In this document: positions 15,057-23,823 of the stretch, piece by piece
Layout: every line of letters begins with the position of its first letter
Numbering within the stretch: position 1 is the stretch's first letter
Program-made: the position numbers and the translations under genes
Notes under the pieces: model-generated
The model's input: only the letters and a program-made list of their open reading frames with translations
What the model was told of the DNA's origin: nothing
Databases searched by the model: none
Origin: Stenotrophomonas sp. NA06056
GTDB taxonomy: Bacteria; Pseudomonadota; Gammaproteobacteria; Xanthomonadales; Xanthomonadaceae
Assembly (NCBI RefSeq): GCF_013364355.1
Contig: NZ_CP054931.1
Location: 186,001 to 250,000 of the forward strand
DNA: 64,000 bases
Direction of reading: 5' to 3'

Positions 15057-18000
15057 ATGCGCAGCTGGGCGGCTCGTGGACTGATCCTGTTGACGGCCCT
15101 GTTGGCCCCGCCGGTGCAGGCCCAGCCTGCGCCCCTGCCCGGGCCGTTGCCGTTGAGTCCCCTGCAGCGCGAGTACCTGGCCGCACATCCTGTTGTCGTT
15201 GTCGGGCAGTATGACAGTGGCTGGCCTCCTTTTGAGTCGATCCAGGACGGGAAGCAGGTGGGCCTCGGCCCGGACTACCTGACGCTTCTGGCTCGGCAGC
15301 TTGGCCTGAAGGTGGAGACGCGCCGTTTTCCGGACTGGCCCTCGGTGCTGGATGCGGCATGCCGCGGCGAGATCGACGTGGTGATGAACATCGCGCTCAG
15401 TGCCGAGCGGACCCGTTGCATGGTCTACACCGCCGCCTATGCCGAGGCACCGCTGGCCATGGTCGGGCGGCCCCAGGACCTGCGTGCCTCGGAGGGCCCC
15501 GATCTGGATGGGTTGCGTGTTGTGGTCGAGCAGGACTTCCTGACCGGGCCGCAGGTGCGTGCGCGGTTCCCCAGTGCACGGCAACTTGTCGCAAACAACA
15601 CGCTGACCGCCTTGCATATGGTCAGAGACGACAAGGCCGACATCTTCATCGGCAACGCCTACGTGGCCACGGAACTGATTGCCGCCGCTGGACTGAAGGG
15701 TGTGGTGTTGCTGCGGCCCAGCGACCTGCCCCCGGAGCAGTTGCATTTCGGCGTGCCAAACAGCAAACAGCCGTTGTCGGAAGCACTGGATCTGGCGCTT
15801 GCCGCCGTCAGCGAGGCGCAGCGCGACACCCTCGCGCAGCGCTGGTTGCCGCCTCCGCAATGGTCCGCGTCGGCGCAGCTGGCGTTGAGCCAGGCCGAAA
15901 AACGCGTGCTGCAGCAGCCGTTGAAGATTGGCTTCGCACCCAACGCCGCTCCCCTGTCGTTCGCCGACAGGAATGGCAAGCCCAGCGGCCTGACCAATGA
16001 ATACCTGCAGCGCCTGCTGCAGGCCGGCGCCAACCTGCAGGTTGAAAACAGCCATGACTGGTACGAGGTGCGCGAAAAGGCGCGTCGCGGGGAACTGCAG
16101 GCAGTGATCGGCATTCCAGCCGATTCGCGCTATCTGGGGCCGGAATGGGTGTTCAGCCAGCCCTTCATCACCGTGCCCAATGTGATCGTCACCCGCACTG
16201 ACAGTCCTTCGATGCTGGGCTTGTCGGACCTGAACGGCAAACGCGTGCTGCTGTCCGATCCGGAGCGCGTCCGCGGCTATGTGCAGCAGCAGGCGCCGGA
16301 GGTGAAGATCGTCGCCGCGCGCAGCGCCGAGCAGGCCCTGGAGCGCCTCGCCGATGGTGAGGCCGATGCCTACGTGGGCAACCTGGCGCTGGTCGACCAG
16401 CTGCTGCGCACCCGCTTTCCGGGACGCTTGCAGCTGGCTGCACCCGCCGGGTTCAACGATCAGCTGACACTGGCGGTGGAGCGCCGCCATGCGGCCTTGG
16501 CCACCACCTTCGACCGCTTGCTGCTGCAGATGGGCCCACGCCAGCGCGAGGCCCTGCGCGGCGATTGGCTGGCGGTGGAATATCGCGATGGCGTGGACTG
16601 GCGCACGCTGCTGCGCTGGGGCCTTCCGCTGCTGCTGGTGCTGGCCACCGCGGCGGCGATGCACGGGCTGGGGCACTGGCGGTTGCGCCGCGAAGTCGCC
16701 GGTCGCCGTGAGCTGGAGCAGCGCCTGGCCGAGGTGACCGACAACCTGCCTGCCATCGTCTACCAGGCCCGCCGCGAAGCCGATGGCACGTTGAGCTTTC
16801 CCTTCATTGCCGGCGATGTGCAGTCGATGTTCGGGATCAGCCGGCAGCAGGCGGAGGCGGATGGACAGGCGTTGCTGGCGTGCATCGATGCCGATGACCG
16901 CGAAAAAGTGCTGCGCGCGATGGAGCTGGCGGCGCGCAACTTTGCACCGCTTTCCTTCGAGTTCTGTATCCATCGCGACGGAAGCGCGCCCTGCTGGGTG
17001 CGCAGCCAGGCACATCCGTACTCCACGGAAGCGGGCGCGGTGACCTGGAGTGGCTACTGGGTCGACGTGAGCCAGGCACGCGCGCAGGCCGATGCGCTGG
17101 CCGCGGCGATGGTCGAGGCCGAGCAGGCCGCGGCGGCCAAATCACGCTTCCTGGCCACCATGAGCCATGAAATCCGCACGCCGATGAGTGGTGTGCTGGG
17201 CATGCTGGAGGTGCTGGCGCATTCGCCGCTGGACGCAGAACAGCAGCGCATCCTCGGCGTGATCGAAGACTCGGCGCAGATGCTGCGGCAGATCCTGGAC
17301 GACATCCTCGACTATTCGCGGATGGAAGCGGGCGCGCTGCGCCTGGAGCCGGTGCCACTGCCGGTGCGGCCCCTGCTGGAGGGCGTCCACCGGTTGTTGT
17401 TGCCGCAGGCCACGGCGCGCGGCCTGGATCTGCAGCTGGACATCGACGAACACCTGGCCCAGGCCCATGAAGTGGATGGCGTGCGCCTGCGCCAGGTCGT
17501 GTTCAACCTGCTCAGCAATGCCATCAAGTTCACCGTGAAGGGGTCGGTACGGTTGCAGCTGGAGGTGCTGGGGCCTACTGCGGAGGATGGCAGCCAGCCG
17601 CTGCGCCTGAGCGTTACCGATACCGGCATCGGCATTGCGCCGGAGCAGTTGCCGACCCTGTTCGAACCCTTCACCCAGGCCGGCGCGTACATCCAGCGCG
17701 ACCATGGGGGCACCGGGCTGGGCCTGAGCATCTGCCGGCGCCTGGTGCAGAAGATGGACGGCGAACTGAAGCTGGACAGCACGCTGGGCGAAGGGACGCG
17801 GGTCGAGGTGCTGCTGTCGCTGGTGGAGGCGCGCAGCGAGGATGTGATCGCACTGCAGGCCGAGCATCAGCAGATCGCGCTGCTGCCCGCTGATCTGCGC
17901 CAGGCACGGGTGATGGTCATTGAAGATCATCCCACCAACCAGGCGATGATGGCCTGGCGCCTGCAGCAGCTGGGCGTGCCGCATGTGCTGGTCGATGACG

Positions 18001-18665
18001 GGCAGCAGGCACTGGACCGCCTGGCAGAGGAATCCTTCGATCTGGTCATCACCGATTGCCGCATGCCGGTACTGGATGGATTCAGCTTCACCCGCCTGTT
18101 GCGCGAACGCGAGGGCCGTAACGGCCAGCCGCGGATGCCGGTGCTGGCGCTGACCGCCAGTGTGCTTGACGACGATGCACGACGCTGCCGTGAAGCCGGC
18201 ATGGACGATGTACTGGCCAAGCCATTGTCGTTGGGGACGCTACGGCACGCGCTGCTGCGCTGGCTGCCGCGCGCCGCCGGTGCCGAGGATGAGCAGAGCG
18301 CCGTGGACAGCGACGATGAGCCGGATGATGGCGAGGAGCTGCCCGATCTGGCGACCCTGCAGCAGCGCTTTGGCTCGCGCGAGATCGCCCAGCAGTTGCG
18401 CGACAGCCTGCTGAAGGCCAGTGAGGAAGACATCGCGGCCCTGCAGCGCGCGCTGCACGGAGGCGACCGGGCGACGGCCGCGCTGCACCTGCACCGACAG
18501 GCCGGCGCGCTGGGTGCGGTGGGTGCGCGAGGCCTGGCCGATCGCGCCAACGCGCTGGTGGAACGGTTGCAGGCCGCAGGCGATGCGGAGATCGCTTCGG
18601 CAGTCGCCGACGCGGGGCAGTTCGTCGCACATCTCCAGCAACAACTGCAGCGCCTGGCTCACTGA
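15057..18665 (+). CDS. BvgS-like hybrid sensor histidine kinase
   Basis: 1202 residues from ATG 15057. Order: signal peptide (LILLTALLAPPVQAQ); two tandem periplasmic solute-binding (SBP_bac_3, Venus flytrap) domains at ~35-265 and ~270-510; one TM helix ~518-540 (LLRWGLPLLLVLATAAAMHG); PAS ~555-680; HisKA with FLATMSHEIRTPMSG (H704); HATPase with FNLLSNAIKF, DTGIGI and GTGLGLSI; receiver (VMVIEDHPTNQ, phosphoacceptor D1000 in VITDCRMP); C-terminal Hpt with H1146 (HRQAGALGA). This is the EvgS/BvgS plan for sensing periplasmic small ligands. All phosphorelay residues are present. The last 7 bp overlap the end of the convergent cytochrome gene. Confidence 0.92.
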   Translation: MRSWAARGLILLTALLAPPVQAQPAPLPGPLPLSPLQREYLAAHPVVVVGQYDSGWPPFESIQDGKQVGLGPDYLTLLARQLGLKVETRRFPDWPSVLDAACRGEIDVVMNIALSAERTRCMVYTAAYAEAPLAMVGRPQDLRASEGPDLDGLRVVVEQDFLTGPQVRARFPSARQLVANNTLTALHMVRDDKADIFIGNAYVATELIAAAGLKGVVLLRPSDLPPEQLHFGVPNSKQPLSEALDLALAAVSEAQRDTLAQRWLPPPQWSASAQLALSQAEKRVLQQPLKIGFAPNAAPLSFADRNGKPSGLTNEYLQRLLQAGANLQVENSHDWYEVREKARRGELQAVIGIPADSRYLGPEWVFSQPFITVPNVIVTRTDSPSMLGLSDLNGKRVLLSDPERVRGYVQQQAPEVKIVAARSAEQALERLADGEADAYVGNLALVDQLLRTRFPGRLQLAAPAGFNDQLTLAVERRHAALATTFDRLLLQMGPRQREALRGDWLAVEYRDGVDWRTLLRWGLPLLLVLATAAAMHGLGHWRLRREVAGRRELEQRLAEVTDNLPAIVYQARREADGTLSFPFIAGDVQSMFGISRQQAEADGQALLACIDADDREKVLRAMELAARNFAPLSFEFCIHRDGSAPCWVRSQAHPYSTEAGAVTWSGYWVDVSQARAQADALAAAMVEAEQAAAAKSRFLATMSHEIRTPMSGVLGMLEVLAHSPLDAEQQRILGVIEDSAQMLRQILDDILDYSRMEAGALRLEPVPLPVRPLLEGVHRLLLPQATARGLDLQLDIDEHLAQAHEVDGVRLRQVVFNLLSNAIKFTVKGSVRLQLEVLGPTAEDGSQPLRLSVTDTGIGIAPEQLPTLFEPFTQAGAYIQRDHGGTGLGLSICRRLVQKMDGELKLDSTLGEGTRVEVLLSLVEARSEDVIALQAEHQQIALLPADLRQARVMVIEDHPTNQAMMAWRLQQLGVPHVLVDDGQQALDRLAEESFDLVITDCRMPVLDGFSFTRLLREREGRNGQPRMPVLALTASVLDDDARRCREAGMDDVLAKPLSLGTLRHALLRWLPRAAGAEDEQSAVDSDDEPDDGEELPDLATLQQRFGSREIAQQLRDSLLKASEEDIAALQRALHGGDRATAALHLHRQAGALGAVGARGLADRANALVERLQAAGDAEIASAVADAGQFVAHLQQQLQRLAH

Positions 18666-19060
18666 GCCGCGTGTTCCTGCAGGTAGGCGATCACCAGCGC
18701 GCGACGCTCGGCGCTGGGGAACGCGTTGTACATGCGCGTGCCGGGTACCACATGGGTGGGCGACTGCAGGAAGGTGTCCAGCGTCTGCGCACTCCACACG
18801 AAGTCGGCGCGGCGCATGCCCTGCGAGTATCCGTAATCGGGCAGGCTGCCCGCCCGGCGGCCGATCACCCCGTGTAGGTTGGGACCGAAGCGGTGGATGC
18901 CGCCCGCCTTGATGGTGTGGCAGCCCGCGCACAGTTCGAATGCACGCTGCATCGCCTGCTGGCGTGCCTGTTCCGGTGTGCTGGGCGCAGCCGGCGGGCG
19001 CTGGCACGCACTGGCGACCAGGATCGTGGCAACAGCGGGAAGCAGACGAAGGGCACGCAT
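18659..19060 (-). CDS. Class I c-type cytochrome lipoprotein
   Basis: 133 residues from ATG 19060. The signal ends in ILVASAC (lipidated Cys), placing the protein at the periplasmic face of a membrane. A single heme site CAGCH is preceded by AFELCAG and followed by GPNLHGVIGRRAG; the distal Met ligand is in VPGTRMYNAFP, and the C-terminal helix is RRALVIAYLQEH. This is the mitochondrial-type cytochrome c fold. The gene follows ETF-QO by 66 bp on the same strand, so a respiratory link is possible. Its stop overlaps the kinase stop tail-to-tail. Confidence 0.85.
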   Translation of the reverse strand: MRALRLLPAVATILVASACQRPPAAPSTPEQARQQAMQRAFELCAGCHTIKAGGIHRFGPNLHGVIGRRAGSLPDYGYSQGMRRADFVWSAQTLDTFLQSPTHVVPGTRMYNAFPSAERRALVIAYLQEHAAQ

Positions 19061-19125
19061 GGCGGGCAGGATAGCGGGCGTACGTGCTGCGGGGCTGCGA
19101 CCGGCCGTCGCAGCCCCACCGCCGG

Positions 19126-20811
19126 TCACATGCCGGAGTAGTTCGGTCCGCCGCCGCCCTGCGGGGTCACCCAGACGATGTTCTGGGTCGGATCCTTGAT
19201 GTCGCAGGTCTTGCAGTGCACGCAGTTCTGCGCGTTGATCTGCAGCCGCGCATCGTTGCCGTCACCGACGAACTCGTACACACCTGCGGGGCAGTAGCGT
19301 GCTTCCGGACCGGCGTACTCGGCCAGGTTCACCTTCACCGGAATGCTCGCATCCTTCAGTGTCAGGTGGCTGGGCTGGTCTTCGGCGTGGTTGGTGCTGC
19401 TGAGGAACACCGAGCTGAGGCGGTCGAACGTCAGCACGCCATCGGGCTTGGGATAGGCAATGCGCGTGTGCTTCGATGCCGGCTCCAGGCAGGCATGGTC
19501 CGGGATGCTGTGGCGCAGGGTCCACGGCGGATTGCGCACGCCCAGCTTCGGCAGCAGCCACTGCTCGATGCCGGTCATCAGCGTGGCCACGGTCTGGCCC
19601 TTCTTGAACCACTGCTTGAAGTTCTTCGACAGCTTCAGTTCGTCGTGCAGCCAGCTGGCTTCAAAGGCGGCCGGGTAGGCGCTGAGCTCATCGTGCTGGC
19701 GATCGGCTGCCAGCGCGTCGAAGGCCGCATCGGCGCACAGCATGCCGGTCTTGATTGCAGCGTGGCTGCCTTTGATGCGGCTGACGTTGAGGTAGCCGGC
19801 TTCGCAGCCGACCAGCGCGCCGCCGGGGAACACCGTCTTGGGCAGCGACATCAGGCCGCCGGCGGTGATCGCGCGCGCGCCGTAGCCGATGCGGGTGCCG
19901 CCTTCCAGATGCTTGCGGATCGACGGATGGGTCTTGAAGCGCTGGAATTCCTCGAACGGGCTCAGCCACGGGTTCTTGTAATCCAGGCCGACCACGTAGC
20001 CGATGGCGACCTTGCCACCGTCGGCGTGGTACAGGAACGCACCGCCGTAGGTATCGCTGTCCAGCGGCCAGCCGGCGGCGTGCACCACCAGGCCTGGCTC
20101 ATGCTTGGCCGGGTCGATCTGCCACAGTTCCTTGATGCCGATGCCGTAGGCCTGCGGATCCTTGCCTTCATCCAGCTTGAAGCGGCTGATCAGCTGGCGG
20201 CCGAGATGCCCGCGCGCGCCTTCGGCGAACACCGTGTACTTCGCCTGCAGTGCCATGCCGCGTTCGAACGCCGGGCCAATCGTGCCGTCCTTTTCGATGC
20301 CCATGTCGCCGGTGGCAACGCCGATCACCGCGCCGTCATCGCCGTACAGCACTTCGGCCGCGGCGAAGCCGGGGAAGATCGCCACTTCCAGCGCTTCGGC
20401 CTGCTGCGCCAGCCAGCGGGTGACCTCGCCCAGGCTGATGATGTAGTTGCCTTCGTTGTGGAAGCACTCGGGCAGCAGCGCGTGCGGGGTGGTGCGCGCA
20501 CCGGTCTCGCTGAGGAACAGGAACTCGTCGCGGGTGACCTTCTGCTTCAGCGGCGCACCGCGCTCGGCCCAGTCCGGGAACAGTTCGGTCAGCGCGCGCG
20601 GGTCCATGACCGCACCGGACAGCACGTGCGCGCCGGGCTCGGAGCCCTTCTCCAGCACACAGACCGACAGTTCACGACCGGCTTCGATCGCGCGTTGGCG
20701 CAGGCGGATCGCGGTGGCCAGGCCGGCCGGGCCGGCACCGACGATGACCACGTCGAATTCCATGACTTCACGCGGGGGCAGGGCGTTGGCTTCAGCACTC
20801 ATCGATTGCAT
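19126..20811 (-). CDS. etfD: Electron transfer flavoprotein-ubiquinone oxidoreductase
   Basis: 561 residues. It passes electrons from reduced ETF to ubiquinone during fatty-acid and amino-acid oxidation. FAD-binding VVIVGAGPAGLATAIRLRQ near residue 22; the C-terminal 4Fe-4S cluster uses four Cys, YCPAGVYEF and NCVHCKTCDIKDP, followed by NIVWVTPQGGGGPNYSGM. Full length for the family. The middle part (KTVFPGGALVGCEAGYLNVS) carries the quinone-binding and membrane-associating region. ATG 20811 or 20802 could be the start. It is divergent from glutaryl-CoA dehydrogenase, whose electrons it would receive through ETF. Confidence 0.95.
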   Translation of the reverse strand: MQSMSAEANALPPREVMEFDVVIVGAGPAGLATAIRLRQRAIEAGRELSVCVLEKGSEPGAHVLSGAVMDPRALTELFPDWAERGAPLKQKVTRDEFLFLSETGARTTPHALLPECFHNEGNYIISLGEVTRWLAQQAEALEVAIFPGFAAAEVLYGDDGAVIGVATGDMGIEKDGTIGPAFERGMALQAKYTVFAEGARGHLGRQLISRFKLDEGKDPQAYGIGIKELWQIDPAKHEPGLVVHAAGWPLDSDTYGGAFLYHADGGKVAIGYVVGLDYKNPWLSPFEEFQRFKTHPSIRKHLEGGTRIGYGARAITAGGLMSLPKTVFPGGALVGCEAGYLNVSRIKGSHAAIKTGMLCADAAFDALAADRQHDELSAYPAAFEASWLHDELKLSKNFKQWFKKGQTVATLMTGIEQWLLPKLGVRNPPWTLRHSIPDHACLEPASKHTRIAYPKPDGVLTFDRLSSVFLSSTNHAEDQPSHLTLKDASIPVKVNLAEYAGPEARYCPAGVYEFVGDGNDARLQINAQNCVHCKTCDIKDPTQNIVWVTPQGGGGPNYSGM

Positions 20812-21061
20812 GACTCGTGGGTAGTGCCGGCATCGGGGCCACCGGCGGTTGCCTGGGAATCGCGCGTGCAGCCACGGGCGAAACGGTTGTTTGAATGTTG
20901 TCAGGGTACCGGGCTGCGCGTGATCGAGCTAGATCGGCGATGTTCACACCGCGATTGCTGCAATGCAGCGTAGTGCTGCAGCTCTGGTGGGTGCCGACCC
21001 TGGTCGGCACGCTCTGCCCGGATGACCGACAATGGCCGGGTCCCGACTGCGTGTGAGTGCC

Positions 21062-22225
21062 ATGGCTTTGGATCCGTACGACCTGTTCGATGTCCGTTCC
21101 CTGCTCAGCGAGGAAGAGCGCGCGGTACAGGAAAGCGTGGCCCGCTTCACCAACGAGCGCGTGCTGCCGATCATCGGCGATGCCTTCGACCAAGCGCGGT
21201 TCCCCTCGGAACTGGTGCCGGAGATCGCCTCGCTGGGCCTGCTCGGCGCCACGCTGCCGGCCGAGTACGGCGGCGGCGACCTCGGCGCGGTCAGCTACGG
21301 CCTGATCTGCCAGGAGCTGGAGCGCGGCGATTCGGGGCTGCGCAGCTTCGTGTCGGTGCAGAGCTCGTTGTGCATGTACCCCATCTATGCCTACGGCAGT
21401 GAAGAACAGCGTCGGCAGTGGCTGCCGGCAATGGCGCGCGGCGAACTGATCGGCTGCTTTGGGCTGACCGAGGCGCATGGCGGTTCCGACCCGGCCAGCA
21501 TGAAGACCCGTGCCGTGCGCGACGGCGACGACTGGCGCATCAACGGCAGCAAGATGTGGATCACCAGCGGCCCGGTGGCCGACCTGGCCATCGTCTGGGC
21601 GCAGACCGAGGACGGCATCCAGGGGTTCGTGCTGGAGAAGGGCATGCCCGGCTTCACCACGCAGGAAATCAAGCACAAGATGAGCCTGCGTGCGTCGCTG
21701 ACCGGCGCGCTGTTCTTCGACGATGTGCGCGTGCCTGACAGTCATCGCCTGCCGAACGTGAAGGGGCTGAAGGGGCCGCTGGGCTGCCTGACCCAGGCCC
21801 GTTTCGGCATCAGCTGGGGCCCGATCGGCTCGGCCATCGCCTGCCTGGACGAAGCACTGGGTTACGCCAAGGAGCGCGTGCTGTTCGGCCGTCCGCTGGC
21901 CGCCACGCAGAGCGCGCAGATCAAGCTGGCCGAGATGGCCCGTCGCATCACCATGGCGCAGCTGCTGGCGCTGCAGCTGGGCCGCCTGAAGGAGGCCGGC
22001 CAGGTGCAACCGCAGCAGGTCAGCCTGGCCAAGTGGAACAACTGCCGCATGGCGATCGATATCGCCCGCGAGTGTCGCGATCTGCTGGGCGGCGCCGGCA
22101 TCACCACCGAGCACGTGGCGATCCGCCATGCGCTGAACCTGGAATCGGTGATCACCTATGAAGGCACCGAGACCGTGCACCAGCTGGTGATCGGCCGCGA
22201 GCTGACCGGCATCAACGCGTTCTGA
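21062..22225 (+). CDS. gcdH: Glutaryl-CoA dehydrogenase
   Basis: 387 residues, acyl-CoA dehydrogenase fold: N-terminal helical domain, middle beta-domain (GCFGLTEAHGGSDPASMKTR, MWITSGPVADLAIVWA) and C-terminal four-helix bundle. The catalytic base Glu is in SVITYEGTETVHQLVIG, and RFGISWGPIGSA matches the glutaryl-CoA-specific branch, which both oxidises and decarboxylates glutaryl-CoA to crotonyl-CoA in lysine/tryptophan catabolism. ATG 21062 gives the usual length; ATG 21032 would add 10 residues. Divergent from etfD, 250 bp apart. Confidence 0.93.
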   Translation: MALDPYDLFDVRSLLSEEERAVQESVARFTNERVLPIIGDAFDQARFPSELVPEIASLGLLGATLPAEYGGGDLGAVSYGLICQELERGDSGLRSFVSVQSSLCMYPIYAYGSEEQRRQWLPAMARGELIGCFGLTEAHGGSDPASMKTRAVRDGDDWRINGSKMWITSGPVADLAIVWAQTEDGIQGFVLEKGMPGFTTQEIKHKMSLRASLTGALFFDDVRVPDSHRLPNVKGLKGPLGCLTQARFGISWGPIGSAIACLDEALGYAKERVLFGRPLAATQSAQIKLAEMARRITMAQLLALQLGRLKEAGQVQPQQVSLAKWNNCRMAIDIARECRDLLGGAGITTEHVAIRHALNLESVITYEGTETVHQLVIGRELTGINAF

Positions 22226-22242
22226 GCGAGGCGGGGAACAAC

Positions 22243-22340
22243 CATCCACGCATGGCGTGGATCTACTGGGTGGGTGCCAACCTTGGTTGGCACATTCCTT
22301 CAGCGCGCGACCCAACATCTGTGCGGACCAAGGTCCGCAC
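22243..22340. repeat. SMAG monomer plus two GTGCC-type palindromes
   Basis: ATCCACGCATGGCGTGGAT with CTAC (to 22266), then TGCCAACC/GGTTGGCA (about 22274-22291) and GTGCGGACC/GGTCCGCAC (about 22320-22340). They fill most of the gap between the convergent gcdH and trmL. Confidence 0.7.
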
Positions 22341-22394
22341 CCACCATGAGCGGTTCACCCCCATCAGAAGCGCTTCGCCGCCACCTGAAGCGGC

Positions 22395-22874
22395 CTACGC
22401 CCCGCCGGCAAACCCGTGCTGGCGCCACGCCTCGTACATCACCACCGCAACGGTGTTGGAAAGATTGAGGCTGCGGTTGTCCGGCCGCATCGGCAGGCGC
22501 AGGCGGCGACCATCGGGCAGGGCATCAAGCACGTCCTGCGGCAGGCCACGACTTTCCGGGCCGAACAGGAAGGCATCACCGTCTTCGAACGACACGCTGT
22601 CATAGCGGACGCTGGCACGGGTGCTCAGGGCGAACAACCGCTTCGGTGCGATCCGCGCCAGCGCAGTATCCAGGTCGGGGTGCACCTGCAGGCGCGAGTA
22701 CTCGTGGTAGTCCAGGCCGGCGCGCTTGAGCTGCTTGTCTTCCAGTGCGAAGCCGAGCGGCTCGACCAGGTGCAGCTGCGCGCCGGTGTTGGCGCAGAGC
22801 CGGATCACATTGCCCGTGTTGGGCGGGATTTCCGGTTGGAACAGGATCACGTGGAACTGGGGCGCGGCATTCAT
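22395..22874 (-). CDS. trmL: tRNA (cytidine(34)-2'-O)-methyltransferase
   Basis: 159 residues, SPOUT (trefoil-knot) methyltransferase. Motif 1 QPEIPPNTGNVIRLCANTGA; motif 2 FLFGPESRGLP; motif 3 LRLPMRPDNRSLNLSNTVAV. These three define the TrmL/YibK group that methylates the wobble base of tRNA-Leu using S-adenosylmethionine. Length and motif spacing are normal for the family. Confidence 0.95.
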   Translation of the reverse strand: MNAAPQFHVILFQPEIPPNTGNVIRLCANTGAQLHLVEPLGFALEDKQLKRAGLDYHEYSRLQVHPDLDTALARIAPKRLFALSTRASVRYDSVSFEDGDAFLFGPESRGLPQDVLDALPDGRRLRLPMRPDNRSLNLSNTVAVVMYEAWRQHGFAGGA

Positions 22875-22943
22875 CGGCGCAGTTTACCTGCGAAGGCCGC
22901 CGCCTTTACGGCGCACGCCCTGCTCGGGGCAGGGCGGCACCGC

Positions 22944-23420
22944 TTACGGGCGCAGCAGGACCTGGGCGGTTTCGGCAGCGAAGGCCTGCAGCTGGGCGGC
23001 GCTCGGACGCACCTGCAGGGCCGGCAGGTTGACGATCACCTGGTTGGCGACGCTGGTGGCGGCAGCGGCCAGGGTGGCGGCGTAGCGCTGGGCTTCCTGC
23101 TCGGCAGCCAGGGCAACACGCTGCTCCAGGCTCGGGCGCACCTCAACCGAGGCCAGGGTGGTGATCGGCAGCGCGGCGGCGACCGGGGCGGCGATGAAGC
23201 CGTCGCGCTCGCTCAGCTGGTCTGCGCTCGGGCGCACTTCGACAGTGGCGAGGGTCGGGATGCCGCTGGCCTGTTCCCAGGCCTGCTGGACCAGTTGGTC
23301 GGCGGCCGGGCGGACCTGCACGGTGGACAGGGTCTTGATGGATTCGGAGGCCTGCACCGACGAAACAACCGCGGTGCCGGCGATCAGGGCGATGGCGATG
23401 GCAATGGTCTTGGCGTTCAT
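22944..23420 (-). CDS. Exported protein with four VxVRPsxxQ repeats, function unknown
   Basis: 158 residues with a signal peptide (TIAIAIALIAGTAVVSSVQA). The mature part has four copies of a ~12-residue unit: TLSTVQVRPAADQL, TLATVEVRPSADQL, TLASVEVRPSLEQR and NLPALQVRPSAAQL, spaced by 19-40 residues of Ala-rich helix. No known domain is recognised. The invariant VRP core suggests a repeated binding site. No cysteine and no lipobox, so a soluble periplasmic or secreted protein is likely. Confidence 0.7.
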   Translation of the reverse strand: MNAKTIAIAIALIAGTAVVSSVQASESIKTLSTVQVRPAADQLVQQAWEQASGIPTLATVEVRPSADQLSERDGFIAAPVAAALPITTLASVEVRPSLEQRVALAAEQEAQRYAATLAAAATSVANQVIVNLPALQVRPSAAQLQAFAAETAQVLLRP

Positions 23421-23823
23421 GACGGGGCCTGTTTAGTGTTGGTGAGCAGTGGTGTGGTAGTAAGGTAGAACACCAGTTCTGGGGATGCAAGCGGAATTTT
23501 CGATTTCCTGCTTTTGTTCAGTCTTCAGTCAGCTTTCGTCTGAAGCCCTTCCTGGCGCAGGAAGTACAAAGCAATCCGCGTGCCAACTTTTAGTCATTGA
23601 TTCATAAGGTTTTTATGGCGACTCAGAAGTGTCCGCTGGGCGGACACCTGTCCATTCGCGTGCCGCGGACACTGTCCGGACGTGGATCGCCGCCGTTCGT
23701 GACGCTGGAAAAGGGGGCGCGATGGCCGATGTGGCCGATCACCCCCAGTGACTGGTGGCCGATACCGGTGGCGGCACGCCCGCGCTAGGATCGGGATTCA
23801 CCTATGTGACCAAGGACCCGGAT
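23421..23823. other. Intergenic region with GGACA/TGTCC motif cluster
   Basis: About 400 bp, unusually AT-rich between 23490 and 23615, which should hold the promoters of the divergent repeat protein and the M16 protease. Between 23629 and 23688 it contains repeated TGTCC/GGACA words including a perfect hairpin. Confidence 0.5.
23629..23647. promoter_or_regulatory. Perfect palindrome, candidate operator
   Basis: GTGTCCGC, TGG, GCGGACAC. A further CTGTCC and GCGGACACTGTCCGG follow within 40 bp, so several half-sites recur upstream of the M16 protease gene. Confidence 0.4.
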
